A stretch of 37,970 bases of DNA. Source: a virus. Below the pieces are notes generated by a model. It saw only the letters and a program-made list of their open reading frames with translations. It ran no database searches and was not told the origin of the DNA. The position numbers were made by a program, and so were the translations under genes. The stretch spans positions 1 to 37,970 of the IMG/VR virus record IMGVR_UViG_3300044701_001169; one strand, written 5' to 3'. The stretch's first letter is position 1, and each line of letters starts with the position of its first letter. This document shows positions 18,684 to 27,293 of this stretch, one piece after another.

Positions 18684-18716
18684 TGGGGCTATAATAATCA
18701 AATGTTTGCATTAGTA
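18684..18716 (+). promoter_or_regulatory. Phage-type promoter for the packaging operon
   Basis: TTTGCATTAGTA at 18705-18716 with TTGGGGCT at 18684-18691, starts 21 nt apart (a weaker -35 box than TAGGGCGG). The start codon of the first plus-strand gene lies 5 nt downstream, so the mRNA would have a very short or no leader. Confidence 0.68.
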
Positions 18717-18721
18717 GATGT

Positions 18722-19063
18722 ATGAACGAATATGTTTATCAGATCCAGGGTGCCCTAGAAGATTCCAATGGAAGACTTAGGGGGTTCCGTGTCTTAGTCT
18801 GTGATCTGAACTACTTTGACTCTGCCGACGCGCCAGTTGAAATATTGGACAAAGAGACGGCTAGGTACATCGAGTTTCGTTTAAAGGTCTGCGAGCACCT
18901 GGACATTAACCGGCTGCCCGTAGAGATCCAAAACAAAATTAGGACGCCGTTAGGGCGTTGGTTGGACCTGTGGGTCCTAGATAATTTTTATGGCCATACT
19001 AGCAAATCAAAAAGTCCTGACCCTGGACTATTGGAAACCGGCAAACAAAATCCAGCCGGGTGA
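18722..19063 (+). CDS. Hypothetical protein, first late/packaging gene (113 aa)
   Basis: MNEYVYQIQGALEDSNGRLR start; middle ETARYIEFRLKVCEHLDINR and GRWLDLWVLDNFYGHTSKSK. The last 25 residues overlap the Hint gene in another frame. Unrecognised. No obvious ribosome site, in line with a near-leaderless transcript from the promoter just upstream. Confidence 0.7.
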   Translation: MNEYVYQIQGALEDSNGRLRGFRVLVCDLNYFDSADAPVEILDKETARYIEFRLKVCEHLDINRLPVEIQNKIRTPLGRWLDLWVLDNFYGHTSKSKSPDPGLLETGKQNPAG

Positions 19064-19982
19064 CTACCTGTTTGACCGGAATGGTAAGCCGGTGCGGGTA
19101 AAGTTGGTACAGGAATACTTCTCAGACGACTGCTACGAGGTCATGTTAAATGACTACTTGACAATTTCTGGCGACAAGCGCCTAGAATTTTTAGTGGAAA
19201 ACTTTAAATATAGGGACAGAGTCATACAATACAAAGGGTACCACCCCTTTAGGCGGCCACTAAAGCCGATGAATGTGGAGACGTTGCTAGATGGCGACCT
19301 GAAAGACGATACAAATTGTAAGATCTACTCGATCCCTACCACAAAACCCATCGAGTTACCCCACCAGACCCTACCAGTCCCACCGTTTGTGTTTGGATTT
19401 TGGTTTATAAACCGCAAACCTAGCGGATTTTTTACGACAACCCCGTCAACACAAGAAGAAGTAGAGCGCCAGCTCAAAGAATTTGGGTACAAGGTCAAGA
19501 TTCGCAAGACAATACACAACGGCTGGCGTCAGTTTACCATATCGCCGACCATAGAGTCACAATTAGCACCTAGTATCCCAACAAAAATACCGGCAAACTA
19601 CCTGCTTGCGGACAAAGAACAGCGAATTGAGCTGCTGCGTGGCATTTTGTTTGCAAAACCGCGCCAATATTCGCCGCGTAGGGACCTGTTTAGGTTCTCT
19701 ACCACACATTACGGCACGGCGCTGTCAATTCAGGGCCTTGTTGAGTCGCTAGGTGGCAAGACTAACCTCGCGTTTACAGAAAAAAATAGTACCTACACGC
19801 TAACCTTTAAAACCAGGCTAAAGTTGGTACCTAATCAGGTATCTAAGCCGATAAAGATACACCAGGCGCGTAGGTATATTGAAAAAATTACAAAGATCCA
19901 GCCACAGACCTGTGTTCACATCGAGACAGACGGGCCGGATAACAGCTATCTCGTAGGAGAGGGTTTTATTTCATGTCGTTAA
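18990..19982 (+). CDS. Free-standing intein-like (Hint domain) protein upstream of terminase
   Basis: 330 aa. The N-terminus VLTLDYWKPANKIQPGDYLF and DDCYEVMLNDYLTISGDKRL resemble intein blocks A and B (Hint fold), and the end CVHIETDGPDNSYLVGEGFI resembles blocks F/G. The middle (YLLADKEQRIELLRGILFA, then IQGLVESLGGKTNL) resembles a LAGLIDADG-type endonuclease domain. It lacks a leading Cys/Ser and the final His-Asn-Cys of splicing inteins (it ends SCR-stop), so it should not splice. It ends 10 nt inside the terminase ATG region, as if an intein had become a separate gene. Known relatives sit beside phage terminases; the role is unproven. Confidence 0.72.
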   Translation: MAILANQKVLTLDYWKPANKIQPGDYLFDRNGKPVRVKLVQEYFSDDCYEVMLNDYLTISGDKRLEFLVENFKYRDRVIQYKGYHPFRRPLKPMNVETLLDGDLKDDTNCKIYSIPTTKPIELPHQTLPVPPFVFGFWFINRKPSGFFTTTPSTQEEVERQLKEFGYKVKIRKTIHNGWRQFTISPTIESQLAPSIPTKIPANYLLADKEQRIELLRGILFAKPRQYSPRRDLFRFSTTHYGTALSIQGLVESLGGKTNLAFTEKNSTYTLTFKTRLKLVPNQVSKPIKIHQARRYIEKITKIQPQTCVHIETDGPDNSYLVGEGFISCR

Positions 19983-21418
19983 CACCAAAACAGGAACTTG
20001 AATTAAAGAAGTTCGCACAAGCACGCACGCACTGGCCTAAGGACCAGCTCGAGGCCGCCGTTTGGCAGGTCAAGTGGCACCTACAGGCACTGCCGCACCA
20101 ACGGGAGCCAGACGATGGCGAATATGATACGTTTCTTATGCTTGCCGGCCGCGGGTCTGGTAAGACGCACACTGCTAGCCATTGGATTGGTATCCGCGCT
20201 TGGCTGTATGACAACACCCGCTGGCTCGTCACCGCCCCCACCTCAAACGATATACGTGCAACTTGTTTCGAGGGGGACTCTGGACTTCTCAATATCATTC
20301 CCCCGTCACTTATTCGAGACTACAACAAGTCCCTGTTTGAAATCACCCTTACAAATGGATCTCTTATACAGGGGATACCAGCCTCGGAGCCTGAGCGCTA
20401 CCGAGGTAAGCAATATCACGGCGCCTGGTTTGACGAGCTGTGTGCATTTGATTACATCGACGATGCCTACGATGGCGTACAGTTTACGCTCCGCTTACGG
20501 GACCCACGCATCCCCCGAGTGCAGCAGATTATTACCACCACACCCAAGCCAAAAGAATTAATTGTAGACCTAAACGAGGGTAAAGTAGGCGGCGACGTGT
20601 ACGTGTCAAACGCCTCGTCTTATGACAACAGAGCCAACCTCTCAGAGACGTTCTTCAAACAGCTTGAGACTTACGACGGCACTGACATTGGCCGCCAAGA
20701 GATCTATGGCGAGATCCTTGACCCGGAGCAGTCCGGCATCATCAAGCGCAAACAGTTCCGCCTGTGGCCGGCCAACAAGCCGACTCCAACGCTGGAGTAT
20801 GTCATTGCGTCGTATGATCCGGCGACTTCTGAGAAGACAATGAACGACCCGACCGCCTGCACCATCTGGGGCGTGTTTGAGCAAATAGACTCTGGGACGG
20901 CAATTATTTTATTGGACGCCTGGGATGAGCACCTGTCCTACCCGGAGCTACGTAGGAAGGTAATCAACGACTTCAAGGAGGTCGTCTACGGCGCCGATAA
21001 TGACTTTGGCAAGGGCCGAAAGGCGGACCTGATCCTGATGGAAGACAAGTCGGCGGGTATCTCGCTGATCCAGGAGCTCCAGGGCGCCGGTGTCCCTGTC
21101 AGGGGGTACAATCCTGGCCGCGCCGATAAGGTACAACGATTAAACATTGTCGCACCACTGGTGTCTAAGGGCAAGGTTTGGATACCAGAGGAACCACAAC
21201 GCAAGGGAGAATATGCAGACTGGGCAAAACGTTTTCTGCGTCAAGTATGTTCATTTCCAGAGGCTGGAGGACACGACGACTACGTCGACTCCCTCTCGCA
21301 AGCGCTGCGTGTTCTACGTGATTCTGGATGGATCCAACTCGACCCGCTACCAGCTCGAGACTATAGTTACGTGGACGACGACATGAGCAAGCGATTTGCC
21401 AACCCCTACGCCCAGTAG
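19973..21418 (+). CDS. terL: Terminase large subunit
   Basis: 481-aa packaging motor: an ATPase plus nuclease that threads DNA into the prohead through the portal. ATPase domain: Walker A AGRGSGKT (58-65), a TAPTSNDIR segment, Walker B GAWFDELCAF (150-159). Nuclease domain: SYDPATSEK (about 285), LILMEDKSAGISL (about 350, second acid) and GGHDDYVDSLSQAL (about 433, third acid), an RNase H-like triad. Complete, without an intein. Its start overlaps the Hint gene by 10 nt. The stop codon TAG is the first three bases of the -35-like box of the next promoter. Confidence 0.96.
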   Translation: MSLTPKQELELKKFAQARTHWPKDQLEAAVWQVKWHLQALPHQREPDDGEYDTFLMLAGRGSGKTHTASHWIGIRAWLYDNTRWLVTAPTSNDIRATCFEGDSGLLNIIPPSLIRDYNKSLFEITLTNGSLIQGIPASEPERYRGKQYHGAWFDELCAFDYIDDAYDGVQFTLRLRDPRIPRVQQIITTTPKPKELIVDLNEGKVGGDVYVSNASSYDNRANLSETFFKQLETYDGTDIGRQEIYGEILDPEQSGIIKRKQFRLWPANKPTPTLEYVIASYDPATSEKTMNDPTACTIWGVFEQIDSGTAIILLDAWDEHLSYPELRRKVINDFKEVVYGADNDFGKGRKADLILMEDKSAGISLIQELQGAGVPVRGYNPGRADKVQRLNIVAPLVSKGKVWIPEEPQRKGEYADWAKRFLRQVCSFPEAGGHDDYVDSLSQALRVLRDSGWIQLDPLPARDYSYVDDDMSKRFANPYAQ

Positions 21419-21448
21419 GGCGGATCCCCTAAGTTTTGTGCATTAGTA
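21416..21448 (+). promoter_or_regulatory. Phage-type promoter with both boxes
   Basis: TAGGGCGG at 21416-21423 (overlapping the terminase stop) and TGTGCATTAGTA at 21437-21448, one mismatch from the consensus, starts 21 nt apart. Serves the 183-aa and portal genes. Confidence 0.75.
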
Positions 21449-21474
21449 TAAATAGGAATAACTACCCGCTCAAA

Positions 21475-22026
21475 ATGAACTTTCTAAAGACCCCACAACA
21501 AATGCTAATGGAAGACGCCGGGATGACCCCCGCCTCTCCTGGTATGTTAAAGACTCCGCAACAGGCGTTGATGGAAGAGTCTGGCATACAGCCCAAGTTT
21601 TTTTCTAACGGGGGGTCCTCAAATCAAATGAGCCCAGAAATGTTGCGGGCGTTAATGCAAGCATATGACTACGAAATGGCAAATCAAATGCCACAAGCTG
21701 AGCCAACGTTTCAAGCACAACCCCAAACAGCAACAACTTGGATGCGCGACAAAATAGCAAGTTTGATTGGCGAGAGACCGGCCGACAGATTATTTGGAAC
21801 TGGCTCTGAGGGGCAGCAAACAGAATATTTACCACTTCAATTTTTAAACCCGCTTTCGATGGCGACATCTATTGTTGATGCAGGACCAGAAATGAAACGA
21901 CAATTAGAACAGGGAGAAACTGGTGGCGCCGCCTTGACTGGCGGAATTGCCGGATTAAGTGTCCTCCCATTTGCAAAGCCAATCAAAAAAGCGGCAAGCG
22001 CAATTTCAAAAAAGATTAAAAAATAA
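21475..22026 (+). CDS. Putative virion-associated protein with N-terminal tandem motif (183 aa)
   Basis: Start chosen at ATG 21475 because an earlier in-frame ATG lies inside the promoter. The N-terminus carries a duplicated motif: FLKTPQQMLMEDAGMTP then MLKTPQQALMEESGIQP. The middle is Gln/Pro-rich; the C-terminus has a hydrophobic Gly/Ala stretch (AALTGGIAGLSVLPFAKPIK) and a lysine tail. Placement between terminase and portal and the LKTPQQ repeats suggest a structural or internal head protein; no family recognised. Confidence 0.7.
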   Translation: MNFLKTPQQMLMEDAGMTPASPGMLKTPQQALMEESGIQPKFFSNGGSSNQMSPEMLRALMQAYDYEMANQMPQAEPTFQAQPQTATTWMRDKIASLIGERPADRLFGTGSEGQQTEYLPLQFLNPLSMATSIVDAGPEMKRQLEQGETGGAALTGGIAGLSVLPFAKPIKKAASAISKKIKK

Positions 22027-24773
22027 TGGCAAATCCAATACTACCTATTCAGTCTGGTGCAAATTTGCCGGGCCTTGACACTGAAGAAAACATTCAAAAG
22101 GCCATGGCACAAGATGCGGAGATGGATTACTACGAAGACGCGCTGGGATTAGAACCTGGTGACGTTGAAGAGGAAGTTATCGAGTTAGAAGATGGTTCTG
22201 TTGTAATTAACTATCAAGAAAAACAAAGCCCACGCAAGAACCCAGAGTTTTATGAAAACCTGGCAGAGTCACTAGATGAGGGCACATTACAAACCCTGGC
22301 CACAGAGTACCTGGACTTAATTGACGTCGACAAAGAGTCACGCACACAGCGAGATAAACAGTATGAAGAAGGATTGCGTAGAACTGGGCTTGGAAAAGAT
22401 GCGCCAGGAGGGGCGACGTTTGACGGCGCTTCCAAGGTGGTGCACCCGGTTATGGCAGAGGCCTGCGTTGACTTCGCTGCGTCAACGGCTAAAGAATTAC
22501 TTCCACCCGACGGCTTAGTTAAGTCTAACATCAAGGGCGAAGCGGACCGATTAAAAGAAGAGACGGCAGATCGTAAGGTTAACTTCCTTAACTGGCAGTT
22601 AACCGAACAAATACAAGAGTACCGCGACGAGATGGAGCAGTTGCTCACTCAGTTGCCACTTGGTGGATCACAGTTCCTTAAGTGGCGCTGGGACGAAGAA
22701 CAAAAGCGTCCAATCTGCGAGTGGGTTGCAATTGATAACATTTTGTTACCATACTCGTCTACTAACTTCTACACCGCGCAACGTGTAACCGAAGTGCAAG
22801 ACATTACCGAAGACACATTTTTGCAACGTGTTGAGGCCGGTATTTATATCGACATCGACAGCGAGTATTCGTCTGACGCTCCGTTAAATGATCAGACAAG
22901 ATCTGAAAAAGCAAACAACAAGATCGAGGGCAAGGACATGCCTTCGAAGAACATTGACGGATTGCGTCGTGTTTATGAGATTACATGTTTCATGCGTTTG
23001 GAAGAAGACGCGGAGACAGACGGCCAACGTGCCCCATACATTTTAATGATTGATGAGACCACAAGCAAAGTCTTGGGCCTGTATCGTAACTGGGAAGCAA
23101 ATGATGAGAAGTTTGAAAAACTGGACTGGTATGTCGAGTTTAAATTTATCCCTTGGCGTGGCGCTTATGCTATTGGTCTCCCCCATCTTATTGGCGGCCT
23201 TAGCGCTGCTCTCACTGGCGCTTTACGTGCTCTCCTTGATGCGGCGCATATTAACAATTCCCAAACGCTACTTAAGCTCAAGGGTGGACGAATTGGTGGC
23301 CAAAGCGATCGAATCGAACCTACGCAAGTAGTAGAAATTGAGGGAGCACCTGGAGTAGACGACGTTCGCAAGATTGCGATGCCAATGCCGTTTAACCAAC
23401 CGTCCAGTGTATTGTTTAACTTACTGGGCTGGTTAACTGACGCGGCAAAGGGTGTAGTAACCACCGCCGAAGAAAAGATTGGCGAAGCAAACAACAACAT
23501 GCCGGTCGGTACGGCCCAGGCTCTCATCGAGCAGGGCGCCAAGGTATTTTCCAGCATTCACGCACGCCTACATCGCAGCCAGGCTAAGTCGCTGGCGATT
23601 GTATCACGAATTAACCACTGGTACTTGGCCGACATGGACAACCAGTCCGGCGAGGCAATTGAGGTTCGTGACTTTGCGTACAACAACGACGTGCGCCCAG
23701 TGTCCGACCCCAACATTTTCTCTGAGACACAGCGCCTAGCTCAGAACCAAGCGCTGCTACAAATGGCGGCGTCTGCGCCACCCGGAATGTTTGACATCCG
23801 TGCGGTGTATCGTAGAGTATTAAACCAATTAAAGGTGCCGTCTGTTGACGAGATACTACCCAATCCGTTGGGCGCAAAAGAATCCAATCCTGCGCTAGAA
23901 AACGTTGCCATGACTATGGGACGTCCCGCCGCAGCATACCCAGATCAAGACCACATCAGCCATATCAAGATTCACCTAGAGTATGCGATGAACCCTGCGT
24001 ATGGTGGCAACCCAGTGATTGGACCAACATTCGCGCCCAACGCGTTAGAGCACATCAAGCAACACTTAACGCTGCACTACTTGCAGTCCATGCGCGCGTA
24101 CGTGGCCCAGGCATCTGGTGGCAAAGACACGCTAGAGCTGCACCAAGAGAAGCCACTGGACCTAGAGGCCCAACAGGCCCTGGCATTAGCGTCACAAATG
24201 GTAGGTCAAGATTCGCAGATGACTATGCAACCATACGTACAACAGATTCAGGCGTTGGCTCAGAAAGTTGCGCAGGCGCAGCAGTCTAAGATGGAACAGA
24301 TCGCGTCCCAGGACCCAACCGCACAGGTTATCCTCAAGACCCAGATGGCAGAGACCCAGCGCAAACAGCAAGAGGCCCAGTTTAAGATGCAGATGGATCA
24401 GCAAAAGAGCCAGCAAGACTACGAGCTTAAGATTGCGGAATTGCAGCGTAAGGTGCTGGAGTTACAGGGCAAGTACGAAGTACAAACCGAGTTGGATAAC
24501 CAGAAAAACTCTACCAACGTCGCAATTAACAGCATGAACAACTCCTCGCGCGAGCGGGTAGCCGCCATGCAAACCCAGGCACAACTAACAAACCAAGAGA
24601 TTGCGCTGGCACAAGAGCAGGCAATGCTTGGTATCCAGGCAGTAAACGAGGCAGAGAAAGATATCCGTCAGCATGGTATCGAGATTGAACGGCAACATTT
24701 TTTAAACGAAGCTGAGGTAGCAAAACAGGCAGTACAAACAGCACTACAACCAAAACCCACCACAGGAGTATAA
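22026..24773 (+). CDS. Portal protein
   Basis: 915 aa, long for a portal. After an acidic leader, GGATFDGASKVVHPVMAEAC (about 134-153) and FLKWRWDEEQKRPICEWVAI with DNILLPYSSTNFYTAQRVTE (about 218-255) match portals of this phage type; GGLSAALTGALRALLDAAHI (about 390) marks the stem/wing core. The last 300 residues are Gln-rich coiled coil, likely the crown/barrel. The portal forms the dodecameric DNA entry ring at one capsid vertex and docks the terminase. Its ATG shares a base with the previous stop (TAATG). Confidence 0.88.
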   Translation: MANPILPIQSGANLPGLDTEENIQKAMAQDAEMDYYEDALGLEPGDVEEEVIELEDGSVVINYQEKQSPRKNPEFYENLAESLDEGTLQTLATEYLDLIDVDKESRTQRDKQYEEGLRRTGLGKDAPGGATFDGASKVVHPVMAEACVDFAASTAKELLPPDGLVKSNIKGEADRLKEETADRKVNFLNWQLTEQIQEYRDEMEQLLTQLPLGGSQFLKWRWDEEQKRPICEWVAIDNILLPYSSTNFYTAQRVTEVQDITEDTFLQRVEAGIYIDIDSEYSSDAPLNDQTRSEKANNKIEGKDMPSKNIDGLRRVYEITCFMRLEEDAETDGQRAPYILMIDETTSKVLGLYRNWEANDEKFEKLDWYVEFKFIPWRGAYAIGLPHLIGGLSAALTGALRALLDAAHINNSQTLLKLKGGRIGGQSDRIEPTQVVEIEGAPGVDDVRKIAMPMPFNQPSSVLFNLLGWLTDAAKGVVTTAEEKIGEANNNMPVGTAQALIEQGAKVFSSIHARLHRSQAKSLAIVSRINHWYLADMDNQSGEAIEVRDFAYNNDVRPVSDPNIFSETQRLAQNQALLQMAASAPPGMFDIRAVYRRVLNQLKVPSVDEILPNPLGAKESNPALENVAMTMGRPAAAYPDQDHISHIKIHLEYAMNPAYGGNPVIGPTFAPNALEHIKQHLTLHYLQSMRAYVAQASGGKDTLELHQEKPLDLEAQQALALASQMVGQDSQMTMQPYVQQIQALAQKVAQAQQSKMEQIASQDPTAQVILKTQMAETQRKQQEAQFKMQMDQQKSQQDYELKIAELQRKVLELQGKYEVQTELDNQKNSTNVAINSMNNSSRERVAAMQTQAQLTNQEIALAQEQAMLGIQAVNEAEKDIRQHGIEIERQHFLNEAEVAKQAVQTALQPKPTTGV

Positions 24774-24774
24774 T

Positions 24775-24993
24775 ATGGCCGAAAATTTACAAGGCTTTCG
24801 TCAAACATACCAGGAAACTGGTAAACTATCTAGCGGCGGCGGCCCAGAAGACAAAACTCTCGATGCAGGCCCATCCGGCTCGCATCGTGACAACAACTGG
24901 AAGCGGGGCGCAGCCCAAGCTAAATTAAGAAATGGTAAGCCAGTCGGTCCAGGCAAAAATCTTAATGAACTTAAAGGCGGCAATTTTTATTAA
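24775..24993 (+). CDS. Small basic hypothetical protein (72 aa)
   Basis: MAENLQGFRQTYQETGKLSS start, Gly/Lys/Asn-rich, probably disordered (SGSHRDNNWKRGAAQAKLRN). One nt after the portal stop, so translated with it. Unrecognised; plausible minor head protein by position. Confidence 0.68.
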   Translation: MAENLQGFRQTYQETGKLSSGGGPEDKTLDAGPSGSHRDNNWKRGAAQAKLRNGKPVGPGKNLNELKGGNFY

Positions 24994-24996
24994 TTT

Positions 24997-25029
24997 TAGG
25001 GCGGAATCCTTCATATACTTGCATTAGTG
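24997..25029 (+). promoter_or_regulatory. Phage-type promoter with both boxes
   Basis: TAGGGCGG (24997-25004) and CTTGCATTAGTG (25018-25029, two mismatches at the ends), starts 21 nt apart. The following ATG is 5 nt downstream. Serves the co-chaperonin/scaffold/capsid block. Confidence 0.75.
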
Positions 25030-25034
25030 AGATT

Positions 25035-25229
25035 ATGAAGGACTTTATATCTGAAATTATCGGTCGTGTAAAGGCTGAGCAAAAATCACTAGCGGAATCC
25101 GTTACCGCGGGAACTAACGTAAATTCGTTTGAGGACTACCAGAGATTGGTGGGCCGACACGAGGGCTTTAAGATTACGTTGGATATTATTAACGAGATTT
25201 TAACGGAAGACGACGAAGACGAATCGTAA
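25035..25229 (+). CDS. Hypothetical protein (64 aa)
   Basis: MKDFISEIIGRVKAEQKSLA start; one helix pair with DYQRLVGRHEGFKITLDIIN, then an acidic tail (EDDEDES). Similar small phage proteins with a Y..L.G...G...A...I pattern precede capsid genes. Function unknown. Confidence 0.72.
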   Translation: MKDFISEIIGRVKAEQKSLAESVTAGTNVNSFEDYQRLVGRHEGFKITLDIINEILTEDDEDES

Positions 25230-25251
25230 GATTCAAGAAAGGAGATGCCGC

Positions 25252-25692
25252 ATGGCATTTGATTTATCACAAAAGGAAGACCCAGATCTTCGCTCGGAAG
25301 CTGAATGCTTTCCGGACATTGATCCAGGTATTGAAGTAGCCGGAGACCGTGTTTTAGTGCAGTTACGACGGGAGAAGGATAGAAGCAAGGGCGGAATCAT
25401 TTTAGTTGATGAAACCCGGCAGACGTTACGTTTCAATGAGACTGTAGCTAAAGTACGCCAGATTGGCCCACTAGCATATAAGTCGCCAGATACCTTAGAG
25501 CCTTGGATTGAAGGCCCTTGGTGCAAAGAAGGCGATTTGGTTAGAACCATCAAGTACGGCGGTGACCGTTTTGTTGTAAGCCCAGATGATGAAGGCGCCC
25601 CCGTGGTGTTTATTACCATCCAGGCACGTGAAATCATCTCACGCATCAAGTCGTTTGACCATGCGCAGAAGATGAAGGCGTTTGTAGACTAA
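25252..25692 (+). CDS. GroES-like co-chaperonin
   Basis: 146 aa. PGIEVAGDRVLVQLRREKDR (about residues 24-43) is the N-terminal GroES/Cpn10 strand, followed by SKGGIILVDET, where IIL matches the GroEL-binding tripeptide of the mobile loop. VAKVRQIGPLAY and CKEGDLVRTIKYGGDRF match the later GroES strands (V..VG.G....G..V....Y.G). Phage co-chaperonins such as T4 gp31 adapt host GroEL to fold the capsid protein. Placement just before scaffold and capsid genes supports this. AAAGGAG ribosome site. Confidence 0.82.
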   Translation: MAFDLSQKEDPDLRSEAECFPDIDPGIEVAGDRVLVQLRREKDRSKGGIILVDETRQTLRFNETVAKVRQIGPLAYKSPDTLEPWIEGPWCKEGDLVRTIKYGGDRFVVSPDDEGAPVVFITIQAREIISRIKSFDHAQKMKAFVD

Positions 25693-25707
25693 TTTTGAAA
25701 GAAAATT

Positions 25708-26700
25708 ATGGCAGATAATGAAAAAGACGTTCCGATCAAGGAACAAAACGATGGCTCCGTTTTAGCCAAACTGGATGAGCATGTTGATCACTTTCCAGAC
25801 GAAGAAAAACAAAAAGATGATGCTGTCGAAGACAGCGATCAGGACGAAGATGAGCCCGTAGAAGCTGCCGATGGTGGCGAGGTGGATTCCGATCCTGAAG
25901 AAACCGACGAAGACCGCGAAAAGATTCGAGAGGCGCGCAGAGAAGAGCGTAGACTCAAAAAAGAATTAAATAAACAACGCGACGCAACGTCCCGCAACAA
26001 AATTAGTGCACTCGAGCGACGCAATGCCGAACTGGCCGAGCGTTTAATCAAGCTAGAGAACACCGCGGCATCGTATCAGTTTGCACAGATCGATAAGGCA
26101 ATCGAAGACGAGGCAACTCGTGTAGAATACGCCAAGATGAAGATGTTGCAGGCTGCGCAAGAAAATGACGCGGCAGGACAGGTAGAGTACTTAGAGCAGT
26201 TAACGGACGCAAAACAGCGCCTACAACAAGCTCAGTACTACAAAAAACAACAAATCGAGCAGGCAAAAGCTCCCAAGCAAAACGTACCAACCCCGATTGC
26301 AGAAGAAGTACAACGCAACGCGACTCAGTGGTTAAAGAAAAACTCTTGGTACGACCCGCAGGCTCGAGATACAGATAGTAGAATCGCCAAGGTAATTGAT
26401 CAAGAACTCGCAGCAGATGGCTGGGATCCAAGTGATTCCGAGTACTGGGAAGAGTTAGACAATCGTTTATCGGCACGTCTGCCACACCGCTACACCTCAA
26501 AGGGCGGTCAGCAAACCCGTAGAGCGGGCCCAACGGCCTCTAGCCGGGTGGCAAACACAACCAGCGCAAAGCCTGGAACCATTACGCTAAGTCGTGACCG
26601 TGTTCAGGCAATTAAAGACGCTGGTGCGTGGGACGATGTTGAGAAACGAAACAAAATGATCCGCGCATACGCATCGTATGATCGCGCTAACAAAGGATAA
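25708..26700 (+). CDS. Capsid scaffolding protein
   Basis: 330 aa. The N-terminal 70 residues are very acidic (EDSDQDEDEPVEAADGGEVD), followed by a long coiled coil (EDREKIREARREERRLKKEL through about residue 190) and a basic C-terminus (PHRYTSKGGQQTRRAGPTAS), a typical scaffold layout with a basic capsid-binding end. Sits two genes before the decoration/capsid pair. No protease is visible nearby, so removal by release rather than cleavage is likely. Confidence 0.75.
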   Translation: MADNEKDVPIKEQNDGSVLAKLDEHVDHFPDEEKQKDDAVEDSDQDEDEPVEAADGGEVDSDPEETDEDREKIREARREERRLKKELNKQRDATSRNKISALERRNAELAERLIKLENTAASYQFAQIDKAIEDEATRVEYAKMKMLQAAQENDAAGQVEYLEQLTDAKQRLQQAQYYKKQQIEQAKAPKQNVPTPIAEEVQRNATQWLKKNSWYDPQARDTDSRIAKVIDQELAADGWDPSDSEYWEELDNRLSARLPHRYTSKGGQQTRRAGPTASSRVANTTSAKPGTITLSRDRVQAIKDAGAWDDVEKRNKMIRAYASYDRANKG

Positions 26701-26705
26701 TTATC

Positions 26706-27260
26706 ATGGCAAATACAAGAATCAAACGCGACTTAGAAGATCGTTTAATAGATCGAGTCGAAGAAGTAAAAGATCGTATGGCATCGGAAGATCCAAACGC
26801 AAAATCAAAGCGCGAACGTGCAGAGGCGTTCAGAGATAAGTGGCAAAATAGCGCGTTGCCAGACCTTCCAGGGGGAGTAATTCCTGGATTCCATTTGTGC
26901 TGGTTATCCACCACAAATAATTATGACAGTATCGACAAACGCATGGCGTTGGGTTATGAGCCAGTGAAAGCCGCCGAATTAGGAAAAGGCTTTGAATCGC
27001 TAGGTAAAATGAGCTCGGGCAAGTTTGAAGGCTGTGTTAGCTGTAACGAAATGGTTCTCTTCAAATTACCAGAAGAAATCTATCAGGAAGTGATGCGTAT
27101 GCTGCACCTTGAGGATCCCCTCGAGCACCAGCGTAACATTACCGCAAACGTCCGGAGCACTGCTCAGGAAGGTAAAGGCGGTAGATCAATTCTTGAGGGT
27201 GGAATTTTGGAAATGGACAAAGAGGCCGCAAAGGCGAATAGTAATATTCGTTTCTCATAA
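26706..27260 (+). CDS. Conserved head-module protein of unknown function (184 aa)
   Basis: Basic N-terminal helix (RIKRDLEDRLIDRVEEVKDR), then IPGFHLCWLSTTNNYDSIDK, a well-conserved phage motif, and GKFEGCVSCNEMVLFKLPEE. Found between scaffold and capsid genes in related phages; role unknown. Confidence 0.78.
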   Translation: MANTRIKRDLEDRLIDRVEEVKDRMASEDPNAKSKRERAEAFRDKWQNSALPDLPGGVIPGFHLCWLSTTNNYDSIDKRMALGYEPVKAAELGKGFESLGKMSSGKFEGCVSCNEMVLFKLPEEIYQEVMRMLHLEDPLEHQRNITANVRSTAQEGKGGRSILEGGILEMDKEAAKANSNIRFS

Positions 27261-27293
27261 CATTCTTCAAAAATTAACAAAGGAAAACTATAA

